Source: Cardiocondyla obscurior (lineage: Eukaryota; Arthropoda; Insecta; Hymenoptera; Formicidae). Taken from it: DNA of 64,000 nt. The notes below the pieces were generated by a model. It did no database searches. It had not been told where the DNA came from and was given only the letters and a program-made list of their open reading frames with translations. Of the stretch, positions 47,901 to 62,900 are shown in pieces (the first letter of the stretch is position 1; each line of letters opens with the position of its first letter). The DNA is taken from the NCBI RefSeq assembly GCF_019399895.1, contig NC_091871.1, forward strand, positions 7,159,001 to 7,223,000, read 5' to 3'. Both the position numbers and the translations under genes were made by a program.

Positions 47901-50900
47901 ATCGGCGAGAACGATGTTAAAAAATCGAAGAGAGTCCTAAGGACTACGGATAAATTAGCGCGAAAGTCGGCGCTTCGTTCACTTTATCGCCGTTACAACA
48001 GAGTTATATTTACACCGGCAGGGTTACGTAAATATTGCAGATCGTCGCGGAGCGGCGCGTCCTTTAATCCTCGCGCGAATGAAATTTTCAAGACGCTCAG
48101 CCACTTCTGGAATAGGCTCCGCAGAAGCGTCGATCGACGTGACAACCTTCAACGAAAGAAAGCCCGATACCCATTTCTCGATCGATCCCGAATACGTCTG
48201 TCGGCTCTCAGCCGGAACTAGTCCGGCTGCATTCTCGCGCGGCGCATCGCGTAATCGCGGGTTCATTATAGCATTATTAACGCGTGATCGTTATTAGCAT
48301 CGCAATAATTCACCGGCGTTTTTTTTCTTCTTTCTTTTTTTTTTTTTTATCGGCGTGACGAGTTTGTCGATCTGAAGGACGATCCTGAGTACCTACGTTA
48401 TTGCGAGAGGTGAATATTTCCCGAACTATCTCAGCATTTTTCAACGCGGCTAGTCACGCGACTTCGACACACTTTATATGCGATAAAATAAAATACTTGA
48501 TTTGATAAAGTAATACATTCGATTGACATATTTTGGAGGTTTTTATCGAAAACCCGTTTTGAAGTGTGATAAATAAATAGGTATATAAAAAAAAATCATT
48601 AATATTGAAATATATTTATTGTATATTACAAATTTAAATTATGTGTAAAATTTCTTGACGCGGAGCTAAATTTTAATAAATTTATTTCGCGAAACGACAA
48701 AAAGCGGCCTTCTTGTACGTTTAAAGAGAGGAAAAAAACCTGCGTCCGAATATAAATTAAAAAGCTGGGAAAATTGCGGGTGGAGGGCATAAATATTTGA
48801 GGATGAAAGTGAAAGCCCGCGAAGTAGGTCGTCGGATGGAGGTATCGTCATCGTCCTGGGATTATTGGCGACACCGCGCGATCGATAGCGCGAAAGAGCG
48901 TCACGGCGCATCGCGGTCCGATCATCGTCGTCGTCGTCGTCGAAATCGCGACGGTCTCCAGCAGATCGTATGGGAAATATTTGATTTGCGCGTTCGTTAA
49001 AACCAACTAGATTACTGCGTCGAATCAATACGCCGCGCTTCGTCAGTGCCACCGCCGACCGCTCTTATGTATATCCCGATGCCTCTCTCTCTCGTTTCCA
49101 CGCGAGCTTAGAAATAACTCGCCAGACTCTAACGTCGAGCTTAAAGCGGGCTCTTCATTTCCTCCGCGGTGAGCACGCGAGCTGAGGCGCGCACTTCGGA
49201 ACTTTAACGGCTCGGAGGTCACCCTCGATAATAAATGTCCATTGAGTTCGGTGAAGTTCAGCGAGAAAGCCGCTGGAAACTTTTCCTCGCTGAGACTCGA
49301 AGGAAAAGAAAAGAAAAAAAAAAATAAATAAATAAATATAAAAAAGTGTAACGAATATCTTCCGCCGAATGAAAATCGTTTTCAAACGGTGTCTCGATTC
49401 TGCTTATCGCGAACCGTGAGACTCGACGCGCCGTTACACACGCGAGAGAAATTAATCGCGGGCTAAAAACGCGGATTCCTCCCTGATCGCGATGCGATCT
49501 CGCGAATCTCGCTCGACCGGTCGGTTCGATTTGTGCCGTCGCGCGATTTTTCCTTCACGCTGGTTATTCACCGGTGCACTATTTCTGTGTCATCACCGGG
49601 CGGCGTAAAAAAGCTCACGGGGAAGCACGTGCGCGATGCGCCGACCGCGAACAGATGCGGCCGCGCGGTGCATAGACGTCCCTCACGGCGCTCTACGTGC
49701 ATTACTGCACAGTGACATCATGCAAAAATTACGCTTCGTATTGCGAAAGGTATTACGTTTATAACCCAACGATTGCGCAGCTGTTGTGTTCGTAGAGAAA
49801 TTGCACGCCGCGTTTGTTCAGCGCTCAGAGCGTATACGCAAATTCAGACGTTGAACGCTAGCCGAGAGCCAACGTGAGAAAAGTCCCGTGTCACTCTTCC
49901 CTCAAAAGTCTTTATTGTTGGCCGACTATAACTATTATCGTTATAATTCACACGTTACGGAGCATGGATATTTTTACGCAAACTTAATACGCTGCACATA
50001 TATAAATTTAAAATGATAAGGATAAAATATTTTATAATTAAATTAATGCGAGCGTGTTTCACGCGAATGACGCAATAAATATCGATTATTTATATATACG
50101 TATATATAATTTATATAGAATGTATCAAGATTGGTATCGGCATACAAAAGACACGTTCGAGCACGTGGGCGAATTTGTTGACATCTGTGTACCGAGACAT
50201 TTAACTGACGTTGGCGAAACAATTACTTGCCGAATCTCTCATTCCCTCCCTGCAGTTAGTATTACCAGCGGATCGCAAACGTTTGGGAGATCAATATTTT
50301 CGTAGCGGTTCTCATGCCGAACGCCTGTCGCGTGTGCGCAAATTCGGCACGATTAGTTCGGCCGATTGTTTACCGAGTGGAATTGCCGTACTTGCCAATC
50401 GTTGACGGGCAACGCGCTTGGAATTACAAATTTTGAACAGCTCCGTATGCCGACCGGCGCCGATGCTAAAATCAGAGTCTAATAATTGATACCGTCGATT
50501 CTAATAATGACGAAAATCGTCGGCAAAATCCTTTGGCGTTTCAATAATTAAGAAAGGTTCCGTTTCACGTCGACGTTAATGCGACGACTCCATAAAAACG
50601 TGAAATATATTCAAATGTAACTTGTGCAATTACACTTTAATTTCTTTACTCAATTTTCCTCGTTCGCGTCAAACGCTGCGCTCTCGTTTTACTCGCGACG
50701 AATGTTCTTCGCATTTTATTTCTCTCGTCTTGGCACTGGTTGGTCCAGTTTTTCTTGTCGCTATTCTGCAAATTTCTCGCCAGCATTTCTGTCTCCCCGC
50801 GACTATATTGTATAATTTCATTGCGTATCCCGCAAACCCGTTCGCTTCTACGAGAAGTCTGACGCAGTGCACCGCCCACTATATGCGACAATAACGCACA

Positions 50901-53900
50901 TTCTCGAGCGCGAGGCTGAACTTCGCCAGAAATATCCAACGCGCATGCAGCACTTAGCGCATTGAAAGAATTTCGCAGATCCGTTTTACGAGATAAAGAA
51001 TATTTTATTCCGTCTGATCGTGAGATATGCGAATTGGATTTATCGTCAAGCCTTTGACTAAAACAACCTTTTAATAGTAGAAAATTTAAACCTAGTATTC
51101 ACGTTTCTTTCACATCGTTACACCTAGCGCATTTACGTTCATTAACACAAATCGAAACTAGAGTGTTATAAAAAGACGGCATTCCGGTGTGAAAACACGG
51201 CGAAGATTCAAAGCGATTCAGTTTTAAAGCCAAGTATTCCCCTCCCTGAGGAAAAATCATTCTCCTTCCCTCTCGTCGGTCTTTCGCGATTTATTAAAAT
51301 GGGAATTAAAATAGGAAACTAAGATATCAGTAGAATTATAGTTCCAATTATAGAGGCCAAAATTAATTATATTTTATTCTCAGCGTGTCGTAGCGCCGTA
51401 ATAATTTTTACTACAAAATTTTCCACGCGCGGTGCGGTTGTTCACCAAGTCCGTCCCGGTGTTCGCGGATCGCGGCTCGTCATCGACGTCTTGGCATGCG
51501 CTATCCGTACGGCACGACGTCGTCGTCGCGGGCGTCGCGGCGTCACGCGTAATCCCCGTAGCGCTTTATCGCCGCTTTAAATTTAGACGCCGGTTATTAC
51601 GCGAGCAGGCTCGTGCCTCGACGCAATCTCGACGACGTCGCTTTCTCCCCCTCTTCCCACCCCCTCGGACGCCCTCCGTCGCGACGACGACGACGGCGGC
51701 GTAACGCCGATTCCCGGAAGCGATTGCAAAATACGGGGGTTACGGAAATCACGAATGTCAGGACGTAGAAACGTTCAACGCGACACGTGATCCTTCCTCG
51801 TCGCGGTTCGCTCGACAACATTTCGTTAATTTCTCATAAATTGGCTATTATTGCATTATTATTTGGCTAATAATTGTACGACTCAATTGATCGTTAAAAT
51901 TTTACGTCCATACGATTAATTATCAAGTAAGCTTTGTTGTTAAAGGAAACACTTTGAATATCAAATTGTAATTTTATATAATACCGCATTAATAAATAAC
52001 GCTGGGATGATTGAAATACGTGAAAACGTTTGAAGTAAAAAAAAAAAGGTGAAAAATTCGGCAAGAATAAAATTCACAGTTTAAGAAAGAAAAAAAAAAA
52101 AAAGAGAGATTTATTTACGAGATACTTTTTTTTCTTTTTTTTATTTGGCTTAAAAAGCAGATGCAAATTGAAGAGGATTTACCGCGTCGTCGCGCAAATC
52201 CTTTAATTTCTTTCGCTTTTAATTCTACAGGAATGTTTTTCAGTAATTAAATCGTCGTAATTTAATCATCGCAGGGCCGGTAATGTGTTCCATGCGACTA
52301 TCTAATGAATATCGTGATTGTTCAAGAGATAGAACGCGTTGCGCTTTATCAAGTATCACTTCGCAGAAAGCAGCGGATATGCATTTACGCGTGCATTTGA
52401 TTAATTAACGTAACACGTCGCCCGATGTCCGGCGATTAAATTGCGAAAATTGCCGGCCGAAAAAAAAAATGCTCGGTTTGACACGGAAAACGCGTCGAAT
52501 AAGTAGCGCAAGAAATTTCTAAACCCACCCCTTCCAGCGTGACGCTCTGTTGAATCGACTTCTCCCCGATCGATACGACACGCCGCATATATCGCGTCGC
52601 CGAGTCACAAAAACGGCAAGGTGTGCCGGATCGCGACGATTACCCGCCGTTGAAATCCGCCCGAGAAAATGCCCGGCCGTCAATCAGCAATTTTTCCGAT
52701 CGCGATCGATATCGGGAGGAAAAGGCGCCGCGCGCTTCGAAACTTTCGCGAGAGGAGCCTCGTTTATCCCGCGTTTACTTTATGCCTCGCATCGTCCCGC
52801 TTACGTCAAGTTATTTCGAAGTCACGTGAAAAAAATAGCGACGGTTTAAAGTCTGGATCAAGCCGCCGATCGAGCCACTCGTCGGATAAAGGTGACGGCG
52901 CGTAGAAACTCTGGATCGCGGAAATTAATTATGGATCGTCTAAATTAACAGCGGAGCAGATTTCGAGCGAAAACAACATGTTTGTCGCTGCGAGATCAAT
53001 AATTTAAAAATACACGAGTTCTCCTTGTGGAACAATGAATTTTAGTTTGCCCGGCATTTAGTGTTTCAATTAGCTAATTAATATTAACAGCGGCAGTTTG
53101 ATAATTACTTTTCCATCGGCGAGTAAAATACGATCGCGAGCCGTCGAGCGAAAGCTCGCGTGCTCCCGGAACGGCGGGAGGTCGGAGAGAAAGCCGATAG
53201 AAAACAGCGAATTCGTTTCGGACGCTGATAGGTTTGAGTCGCGGAAAGCCGCGAGGTTTCCTTACCGGAAGAAGTCGCCTCGGGCAAGCCGTCGTTGAAG
53301 CTCTGCGACGTCGCGTTCACCTTGGCACGGTCGATCGAAGCATCTCACGCGGGTCGAACGGGTACCGGTACTAGGCTCCGGAACACCGGAAGCGCGGAAA
53401 CCGCGTGCGAAGGCAGGTGAGAGCGGACTGACGGAAGCCACGTGGAGGAGGAAGGTCTGACCGTCACTGAAGCGGCGTTGTTCGCCACCACCACCTCGAA
53501 GCGCGGCGGCAACGACGTCGACGACGACGGTGCATGACGCCCGAAATAGCGTCGTCCTTGGCGGCGGGCATGACGTCGTCATCCCGCCGCACGGTCGATG
53601 ACGGACGCGGGCGGCGCGGTGACGTCAGTGTTAATGCCGCCGCCGCCGCCGTCGTCGTCGCCGACGCCACCGCCGCGACGCCAGGCTTGCGCGGCAAGCG
53701 TTCACGGGGAGACACGAGGCGCGAGTTCCGCGACGAGACGATCGATGCAGATCCGCATTAGGAATCGAATTGGCTCGCGGTATTCTGACGTTATCTACGC
53801 GACAGCGGGCAAAAATTAATGACGTACGCATTTTATATTTTTATTTCCTGGAAGAAAGTTACCGTGGCGGCGCGCACGTTTTTATTTGTTGTCTCTTCGG

Positions 53901-56900
53901 GGTGAGTCGTCTCTGATAATGATAGCCTTGAGAAAAAAAAAATTGCCTTCTTCGCAGCTTTGATTGTCCCGACCTGAGCGAAATAAAATTTCGAACATAC
54001 GGAATTATTATAATATCGATAATTTGTTTCATATGAAAAATGAAAGATAAAGATTAAAGAATTTTTTTTTAATAAACTAATGTTCGTAAATGTCCGCAAA
54101 ATTAATTTAGTTTAATTATATATTTCAATCACTAGGAAATTTATCTTCCATATAATGTCGATTCACCGTACTTGAGAGATCCGACGTTCGGAAATAAAAA
54201 AGCCTGAATAAGTTGGTGGATTTCAATCAAATTCTCATTAAGAAGGTATTTTATTTCAATATAAAAGTTCATAAATGAAAGCAATAACGTTGAATACTCC
54301 GTATATATAGGAACAAAATATCTGCGATATTTTAGCGCGCTCGATTAATCGCTATCAGCGTGTATTTTAAGAAAAAAAAAACGCACGATTGCGAGCCAAA
54401 AAGCTATCTCTCCGATTTATTTTTAATATTAACAATATTTCGAATCCTCAAAGAAACGGTAAAATATCAATTCCAATAACGCGCGCTATTACGTTGTGTC
54501 ATAAACAATCTGTTATCGGATTGAAATGTCACTCGCATAACAGTAGATGATCACAAAAATATTAACCGCCGTTGACAGCGATCCCGTTATCGTTGCAGAA
54601 TTTATTTACAAAAGGGATTTCACGTTATAGTCGCGCTGATACCCGCGACGTCATCTTTAATAGCCACCTGTCGAAAAGACCTATATTAATTCGGACCGCG
54701 GCAAAAATGTATAAAGTCACACGCCGTATGACGCACGTGCCTACTTCACCTGAAATAGACTTCGCGATCGCGTTATGCCTGAGTTTCAAGTAAACCGACA
54801 CGATTTATCCGCGCAGGCGGATCAGTTTCGCGCCGTAAAATTACACTTGCCCCGTGTTTGCTTAAAAATCAGAGCGATTAAAATAAACGCGCGCGCAATC
54901 TGCGGGGTCCGATAAAATTTTTATACCATTGAAGAAATCAATACAATTATTCTAAACTTATGCTCAAAAAGTACGTGAGATTATCGAGTGCTTAAGTCGC
55001 TAAAAAAAATTATGAATATTAAAAAAAGTACAATATTAAAAGGCAAAAAAAAAAAAAGTTATTATATTATCAGATTATACGGATTTAAAAACGAATAAAT
55101 CAAAGTACGTGAAAAATAAGAGGGGAAAAATACCGCGAGTCTCGCGAACCTTATTATATTATGATTATTACGCTAAAGAGAGAAATTTTGTACGTTGAAA
55201 GCGTCGATTATATCGCGCGACGTTAACATGACGACGACAGGCCCGGTAATTGATTGCTTTATGCCTCCTGGTGATTTCTTTATGAGAGTCACGATACCGG
55301 AGTCTCACCCCCTTCGTGCAATACGTACATCATCCCTGACAAAAGCCTCGTCACGACGTCACGGTAACAATGATGTGCGTTGAATATTTGATCAAGTCTC
55401 GCGGTGTAACATTTATGCAATATAAATCACTTCGGCTCAGCCGCGCACGATTTTTGCACGCTTTTTCGACCGTCCACCTCGACGAGGCTCGGTGGTTCTT
55501 TTTTCGTCGCGTGTCGCCTTCTGGAAAAGGGCTTTCGCTATCTAGCCGAACGAGTTTAACGTGATTGGATACCTCCCGCCGGCTGCGCTTCGAACAATTT
55601 CTTCCGTACACGCGTGTATTATTTACCCCGACTGTAATTTCTGCACTTGCGAAATGAGTTCTCCGTTTCGTGTTTAATCAGGCGATATCATAAATATTTC
55701 GATCGCCCACTTCGACAAAATCAAAGCGCTGGACGATTGATATTTGATTATGAAACTTAATATTTGTTTATCGTTATAGAAAGAATTCATAATTGTATTG
55801 ATTTATACTTTATGAGCTAACAAAATAGAATATTTACCGGCGGGCATAATATGATATGATTACATATTAATGAAGTGAATTAAATCGCAATTTGGTTGTA
55901 GATATTAGACATTAAAGTCAATTAGCCATTAAAACTATATCATTATGTATAGGTATTGCGGATTTGCATGTATTTGAAATTAAAATCATTTATCTTATGT
56001 ATATTCCGCCGAATTAAATTAAAATGTTTTAATATTTTACATATAAAATATGTAATCATATTAATTAAAACGTTTATAAACTTTTGAGCCTACGCGTACC
56101 GAAAATCGTGTAATTAAAATTCTTCCCGGGCGCCGGACATTAAAAATCGCGCGCAGGTATCGCGTAATTAATAGCCATAACGCAAATAAATGGCGAAATA
56201 CTTTATTATTCGATAACTCGGTTTCGTACAATGCGCACTTCGAAATCCCATAAAATGGAAATTTCGCGATTTCTATTGCCGTGGTTTTTTTTTCAACGAA
56301 AAAAAAAAAAAAAGAAAAAAAGAAAAAAAGCAAAAAAGAATTTGGCAGGTTGCCGCTCGTTATTATCTCATCCCTCGGCTTCACAAAGATACGTTTTATC
56401 TCGGGGGAAAGCGTGAATTCCGGGGACGAGCGTGATTTACAATCAGCGGAGCTATCGTTGGCTAACGACGATAAACAAATCGATCGGCCGGCAAATCGAA
56501 CGAATAGGTGGAAGAGCCTTATCAGCGCCAGTACCGCTGGCCGAGCAGATGCATGATTCACGGATGCTCGCAATACTCGCGGCCGCATCGCGGAGAAAAT
56601 TTTATTACATTAAGAATTATCGTGGTGCCGCGGCGATTACGGGCTATCGGGAAAATAAGATTAAACGCTATGGCTAGGCGCGGACTAACGGTGCGTTTAA
56701 GCGAGATGAGCGAAATCTAAGCACCGGCTTGTGTCTCGCGCGTGGCCGGAAACGTGAAAAGTCTAAGCGGCACGTGATGCGTCAGCCGCCTTCGTTGCCG
56801 TTTTGGTCTCTTTGTAGCCCGGCCAAGTAGCCGCGGCTCGCCCGACTCGCATGTATATTTAGTTTGCCCAACAAAACAATGCAATTGGCCTCTAGGAAGC

Positions 56901-59900
56901 GCTCGTTCGATTCCACTGGGGTTTTTTTTAACCCTTTATACGAGAGATCGTTAAAAAAAAAAAAAAAAAAAAAAAAAAGGGAGAGATGATGCCTATACGA
57001 ATAATATTTTAATTATTGTAAAAATATCAGCTTTATTTTGATACCGAAAGATAATTCTTAATATACTTAATTTTTTTACGTTTTCTCATGTGAATATATC
57101 TTTTTGTCGACAAGACTACCAATTAATTGCGTTATACATTTATGAAACTCTTCTACACGATAAAAATAACTGACGATCCCTCGGTCTATAAAATCTCTTA
57201 CAATTTTGTACAAATTGTTAAATAATTGCTCGCTAAAATGAACACGTAAATCTCACGAATTAATAAATTAATTTGCATCTGTGTATCTCCGTGGCGTGTA
57301 AAAAAATCTTATAAACCGCCCCTGTATTTTGTCTGGTTATTTCAGAAATATCGAAAAATGATAAAAATGGAAGGATCGATTAATAGTGGAAAATACAGTG
57401 AAAAAGGGACGGCGGTGGTAAATCTGTTGCCGAATAAATATAATTGCGGGGAGGGATTTTCAAAAAGAAAGGAAAATAAAAAAGAGAAAAAGAAAAATTG
57501 GCGCAATCGGTGCCGCTTTGTGCCGCGCGGGGAAATCGCCCCGAGGTCCGATTCAGCGCGTAAAGGAATGTCTGTTCGCGCTCGGCGCGAAAATAGAGAT
57601 CGCGTGGAAAAGAAACGGGACGCGCGCGCACGCGCTCGGTGTATAATATAACGTGTAAGAATTTTCACACAGGGAATATTTTCCGATATCACTTTAAGCT
57701 ACCCCTTGTGCGCTGCTCAGTGGCTGCGTGAACGGGTTCTACGTTATAACGGGTGCGCGACATTGTGCCGCCGCAAGAAAGCACGCGCGCGCGACGTCGT
57801 TATCTTGGTTACGGCACACGTATACATAATAAGCACGTGTAATGCACGTACATACGGGGAGCTACGGCTGTTTATGGAGTCCCCGGCCTTGACGAGTCAA
57901 GGGACGCGGGATTTGTAGCTTACAAGCCCTCCCGCCCCCAACCTTGCCGCCCAACGCCGGCGTCTCCAGCAGCCCGAGAACAACTCGGCTCCCGGCCACG
58001 CGCGCGATCCTCTCTTTGACGGAAAGCCACCGACGGATAAATCTCGCTACCGAGAAATCGAGTAAATCTGGGCGGGAAAGCTCGACTCGCGCTCGTTTCA
58101 AGTACGATCGGCGGGGGTGGAAAGCGCCGAGTTATTCGAAAAGTAAAGGAGAGATGCACCGACGCGCTACTCGCATTATATCGCGCGTAGGCGAGAGAAT
58201 AGTCATATATGCGCGAAGTAACGTAATAACCCGCGGAAGTAATGTAATCCGGCCCTAGCTTTAAGTAATGAACAAAATGAAGATCTTTTTTACTGCGGCT
58301 CGCACGCTCTTTGAGAGGATATTATCCGTCGTGGTTGTTTTTATGAATTCCCTTATGAGATAAAATTGCACATTTTTTTTTTCCTCCCCGGGAGAGATAA
58401 AGCGGACGATTATAATGACGTTACAGTGACATTGAATATATTAATGCAAAACGGTCGGTATGTAATTTTACCTCGAAACCCATCTCGATATCACTTGGCG
58501 AGAGATTTCATAAAAATAGTTACATGATTCAGTTTGCCTGCAAATTAAATTGTCTGTGCTCGTCTAGCGAGAAGAAAGTATGTAAATTATACGTTTCTGA
58601 AATAGCTGTGCTTAAGTAGCTTTTATTAAAGAAAGAAGACGTAATAGGTGTATCGGACGCAGCGAGTAGTTACGACTGATTTTTGTCAGACGTCGCGATA
58701 AAAACCGCGGATGTCCGAGTTCGGAAGGCACTCGACTACTTGCTGGACAATCTCTCTCTCTCTTTCGTTTTCTCTCTCTGTATATTATTATGATTATTTT
58801 TTAATTCGTATTACAGTAACGATGCGAGCAACTGAATCGCGATGAAAAACACATGTTATCGAATCGAAATATTAAATAATATAATTTATTTTATACCGCG
58901 CTTCAAATATCGGACATCTCATACGAGATCCGCACACCAAAAACAGGAGATTAATTAATTTCCTATATACTCTTCTGTTTATTGTAAAAGAAAAAAGAAA
59001 AAAAAAAGAAGGATCGTAGATAATTCAGGTTTCGGGTTTTACACACCTTGCATTCACAATCGAATGAACGAAATTAATTTATCGCGAGAATATTTAATAG
59101 ATAATCGTGAATTTAAAATGCGATAGCGGTCTAAAGCCCAGGTTAACGAAGCTCTGGGAAATTTAAATCGATCAGCTCTGATTTGCTTCTGCCCCTGTTA
59201 TATTTTTTTTTTTTTCTCTTGAAAATCGGTCGATCGACACCTAGTTAGCTTGACTCCGCGCAAAGAAGGCCATAAGAGTCGATTTAGGCTCGTCACACAG
59301 AAACAAAAACGTAGGCAGCGAAACTTAAGATGTAAGAATTTAAAATATACGGAATTTTCAATGTTAACCATTAAGAAAAATCATAAGAAATAAATTCCTA
59401 TAAATTAATTAATTACAAATAAAAATATAAATTAATTACTATAAATTACTATTAATTACTATGTTAGCCATTGCTTATAGCATTTTAATTTATACCTTTA
59501 AGATAAACCACAGCTACCGCGATTTACCGGTATTTATGATTTTTAGTATAAAATTTTCTTCGCGTACGAAATTTTGCGTGTGACGGCCTTTATCCATTGT
59601 CACGGCCGTTACTCTCCCTCGCGAGAATGCCGCGATCGGCTGTCGCAATTCGAGCGCGGTAATGCAAACCGATGACCGACCGGCCGGCTGACCACCTCGC
59701 CGTTCCGCCTCGTCTTGCCTCGTTTTGCCCACCCCGCACCTGCACCCGCTCACGGCGCAAGTGGTTATATTTGTAATCCTCGCGCACTCTCTTCTTTCCC
59801 TGCGGCCTCTTCGCGCAAGCCAAGTATGTACGCGGAAAAGAAACGGTCTTGCACTCTCGGCCAACTGCCAGACTATATTTACTACGATTACACCTGTAAA

Positions 59901-62900
59901 AAGTCCTACGGGAAACGCGGAGCGCAAATTCCGCGGTATTGATTAATCATCGACGAGGGTGGGTGGGTGGCCGCAAAGCCCAATCGCGCGCTAGTCTGTT
60001 TTTTTTTTAAGTTTTTTATTTTTCGCTTGCAATTTTTTATTTGCAAGAATATTAATTGTATCAATTTATATATACACTCGTCGGAAGTGTATAAAAAAAA
60101 AAAAATAATAAACGTCGCAGTCGCGAGGAACGCGACGGAACTAATAAATCCGGGAAAGTTATTAAAAAAAAAACTAGATTCGAAAATATGAATAGCGCCG
60201 ACGGTAATGTTACTTCGTTATTCGTAACAATATTGGGCGACGTCAGATGTAGATATATCGAAAAACTTAAAGAGGACCGCGGAGCAACTTTCTTGACGTC
60301 ACAATTTAAGGTCGCCGATCAATGTGTCCGGGTAAATTACGATTTAATTGGCAGACGGGGAATAATCGCGGTAAAGTGGACCACTGCGATTGTCTAGGCG
60401 AAATAATAACAACGGTATTCTCGTCCGCGATCTACGTCACGGCGGTGACGTAAGCAGATATCGAGCACAACGGTGACGAGGGTTTGGAAATATATCAGAC
60501 GGGCGGCGATAACCCAAATCGCTCTATGATAACGCGTTCAATTATTAAGCCGGCCGCAGTCACCGCAAATGGCACGAAGAAGAGAAACGAGTTACAATTA
60601 TCGGCGATCAAATATTGCGCGGGGAAAAGAGGTTCCGCCGCCTTTTCTCAAATGGATTGAATATCTCTGACGAAGATTGATACCCGAATATATCGGGGGG
60701 ATCGAAATAGCGAACTTATGTCATCGCCCCGCGGAGCACAATTATTAAAATAAAACCGAGCCGATCTGCACAGAAAAGAAAAGGTATTTTTAAATCGAAA
60801 GTGGTAACTTCAAACGCGAATAAAAAGCAGGGATTGCATTAATTTGAATGTATGAGCTTCTAATTTAAAACTAATTCTTATTAAATTGAGGAATATTAGT
60901 TTCGGATAAAATATTATATTTTCAAGTTAATACTATTATTGATTTTTAATTAAAAGAAACTTTTTTTCTGTGCACAAAGCGATCGTAGAAAGATAATGCG
61001 AGTGATACACGATCTTCTCTTCGTAAGCCAAAAACACGCGCGATAAATTGTCACGCTGGGCGTTACATCGGTTTTAATAAATCTTCGCGTTTACAATTGA
61101 AACTGGAGTGCGATATTACGTGACCTAAATATCGAGCAGCGCACGTTAAACCGCGTATAAATATATATTTTAACAATTATGTATTACGTTAAAAAAAAAA
61201 GTCTATATCTCGTATCGTAAATGTCCTTAATCGCGTAGGAATTATTATTGAAAAATTAAACATATTTGAAATTACAATTCGGTGCTATGTGATTTTAACG
61301 CGTTGAACAATAATCTAACGTTACATGATCCAAATTTAAGTATTTAATAATTAAAATTCAATATTGATAATTAGACTTCGCAATAATTTAAATGTTCTCG
61401 AGCGGTGTGTATAATTTTAACAGAAATTCGATTTTCACAAAGTAAAAATAAATTAACATTTGGGGATAACGATTTTTTCACACATCAATATTAAGATATT
61501 ATATTTTTTCACTATTCAATTCGATCTTTTATCTCTCACAAATTAATAATGTCTGTATTTTATCTTTCAATTTATTTCAATTGCAAACTGTAAATTATCG
61601 GATAACACCATAAAAGACAGGACCTACTGTATATTTTATCAAAACGTCGATAAAAAAAAAACCTAGAGAGTCATAGTGTCAATAAAAAAAAAAAAAAAAA
61701 AAAAAAAAACGTTTCCGTAGGATTAAAAATCTTGATTGAACAAAACGCTCGGCTATTACGATCTAGCATCCTCGGCCGCGGAACCATCACCGCCATCACC
61801 ACCGCCACCATCGTCATCATCATCGTCGCGCCACCACCATAACCGTCACCATCAGCGAGCAGCTTTACGGGAAGTAATTCGCGCGGTTCTCGCGCCCCAG
61901 ATTTCTGACTTACACTTGCTCCAATGATCGTGGCGTTGCACCGCGTGGTGCTCGAGGTTTCGATGATGGTCGTGGTTGTTGTTGGTGTCCGCGGCGATGG
62001 TGAGCTGGTGGTACGGCGTGGCGGTGGCCAGGTGAACCGGTCGGTCGTGCTGCTCGACGGCCAGGTGCCGGACGGCAGCGACGTCGGCGCCGCGGTGCTG
62101 CTGATGCTGATGATGGTGATGATGATGATGATGATGATGATGATGCGCCGCGACGCCGACGGCGCCGGCGGTCGCTTCCGTGCTGCCGGTGCTGTCCTCG
62201 ACGGTGGTGCGCATCGCGCGGATCATCGGCGCCGCTTTTCGGCGATCCCCGCGTCCCGTTTCAGTCGCGACGACCGTTCGTCGGGCGATCGCCGGTCGCG
62301 CGCGGCATCCCGCGCGATTCGCGAATCCGCAACGCGGACCGGATAGCGGAAAACTTGACAATTCGACGACGGGCGAGTAGGTCTATAGAACCGCGGCGGC
62401 TCGAATCCGGGTAGGATGACTCCGCGAGCGGTCCGCCTCGGAGACTGGCATCGAGGATTTAAATATCCTGCCGGACACGTTCCGACGCCTGACGCCGAGA
62501 CGCCGGTTGTCCCCTCGATACTCTTACGCGGGAATATGAGATCGTACGGAATGAGATCGGTGCGCGCGGCGCACAATTCACGCCGATCGGTTGTTAAAAA
62601 TGCACGTCGCGCTCAAAGAGACGCGAGAATCTGCATCGATACATCCCTTTAATAACGAAGCATGCGCGCCGCGTGAAATGGATGGCAGGCGGAAGGGAAA
62701 GAAAATTAAGTGGAAACGACGGCGAGAGAGTCAGACTTGCGGAAAGTCAGTCAAACGAAATCCGTTGCGCGACGAGATATCGCCAGGCGGGCGAAATACT
62801 CTTCGGATCGCTTGATTATCGATCGGCGGGAAAATGTACAGACGATCGAATTAAAAGAAGGAGATGAACGGGTAGAAAAAACAGACGAAAGAACGGGATG

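Noticed and set aside
56061..56588. 175-codon minus open frame
   Set aside because: It runs through a poly-T tract giving a poly-Phe block and shows no domain.
56840..56935. tRNA-like B box (GTTCGATTCC) followed by a T-run
   Set aside because: No A box, acceptor stem or cloverleaf could be formed from the preceding 70 bases.
61924..62346. 140-codon plus-strand open frame with poly-Met
   Set aside because: It is the antisense reading of the (GAT)n / His-codon tract. The minus frame ends at a strong donor and has the expected composition.
62227..62361. upstream extension of the His-rich exon to 62361
   Set aside because: The upstream start is TTG. The first ATG codons are at 62226 and 62214, and no acceptor was found that would make it an internal exon.
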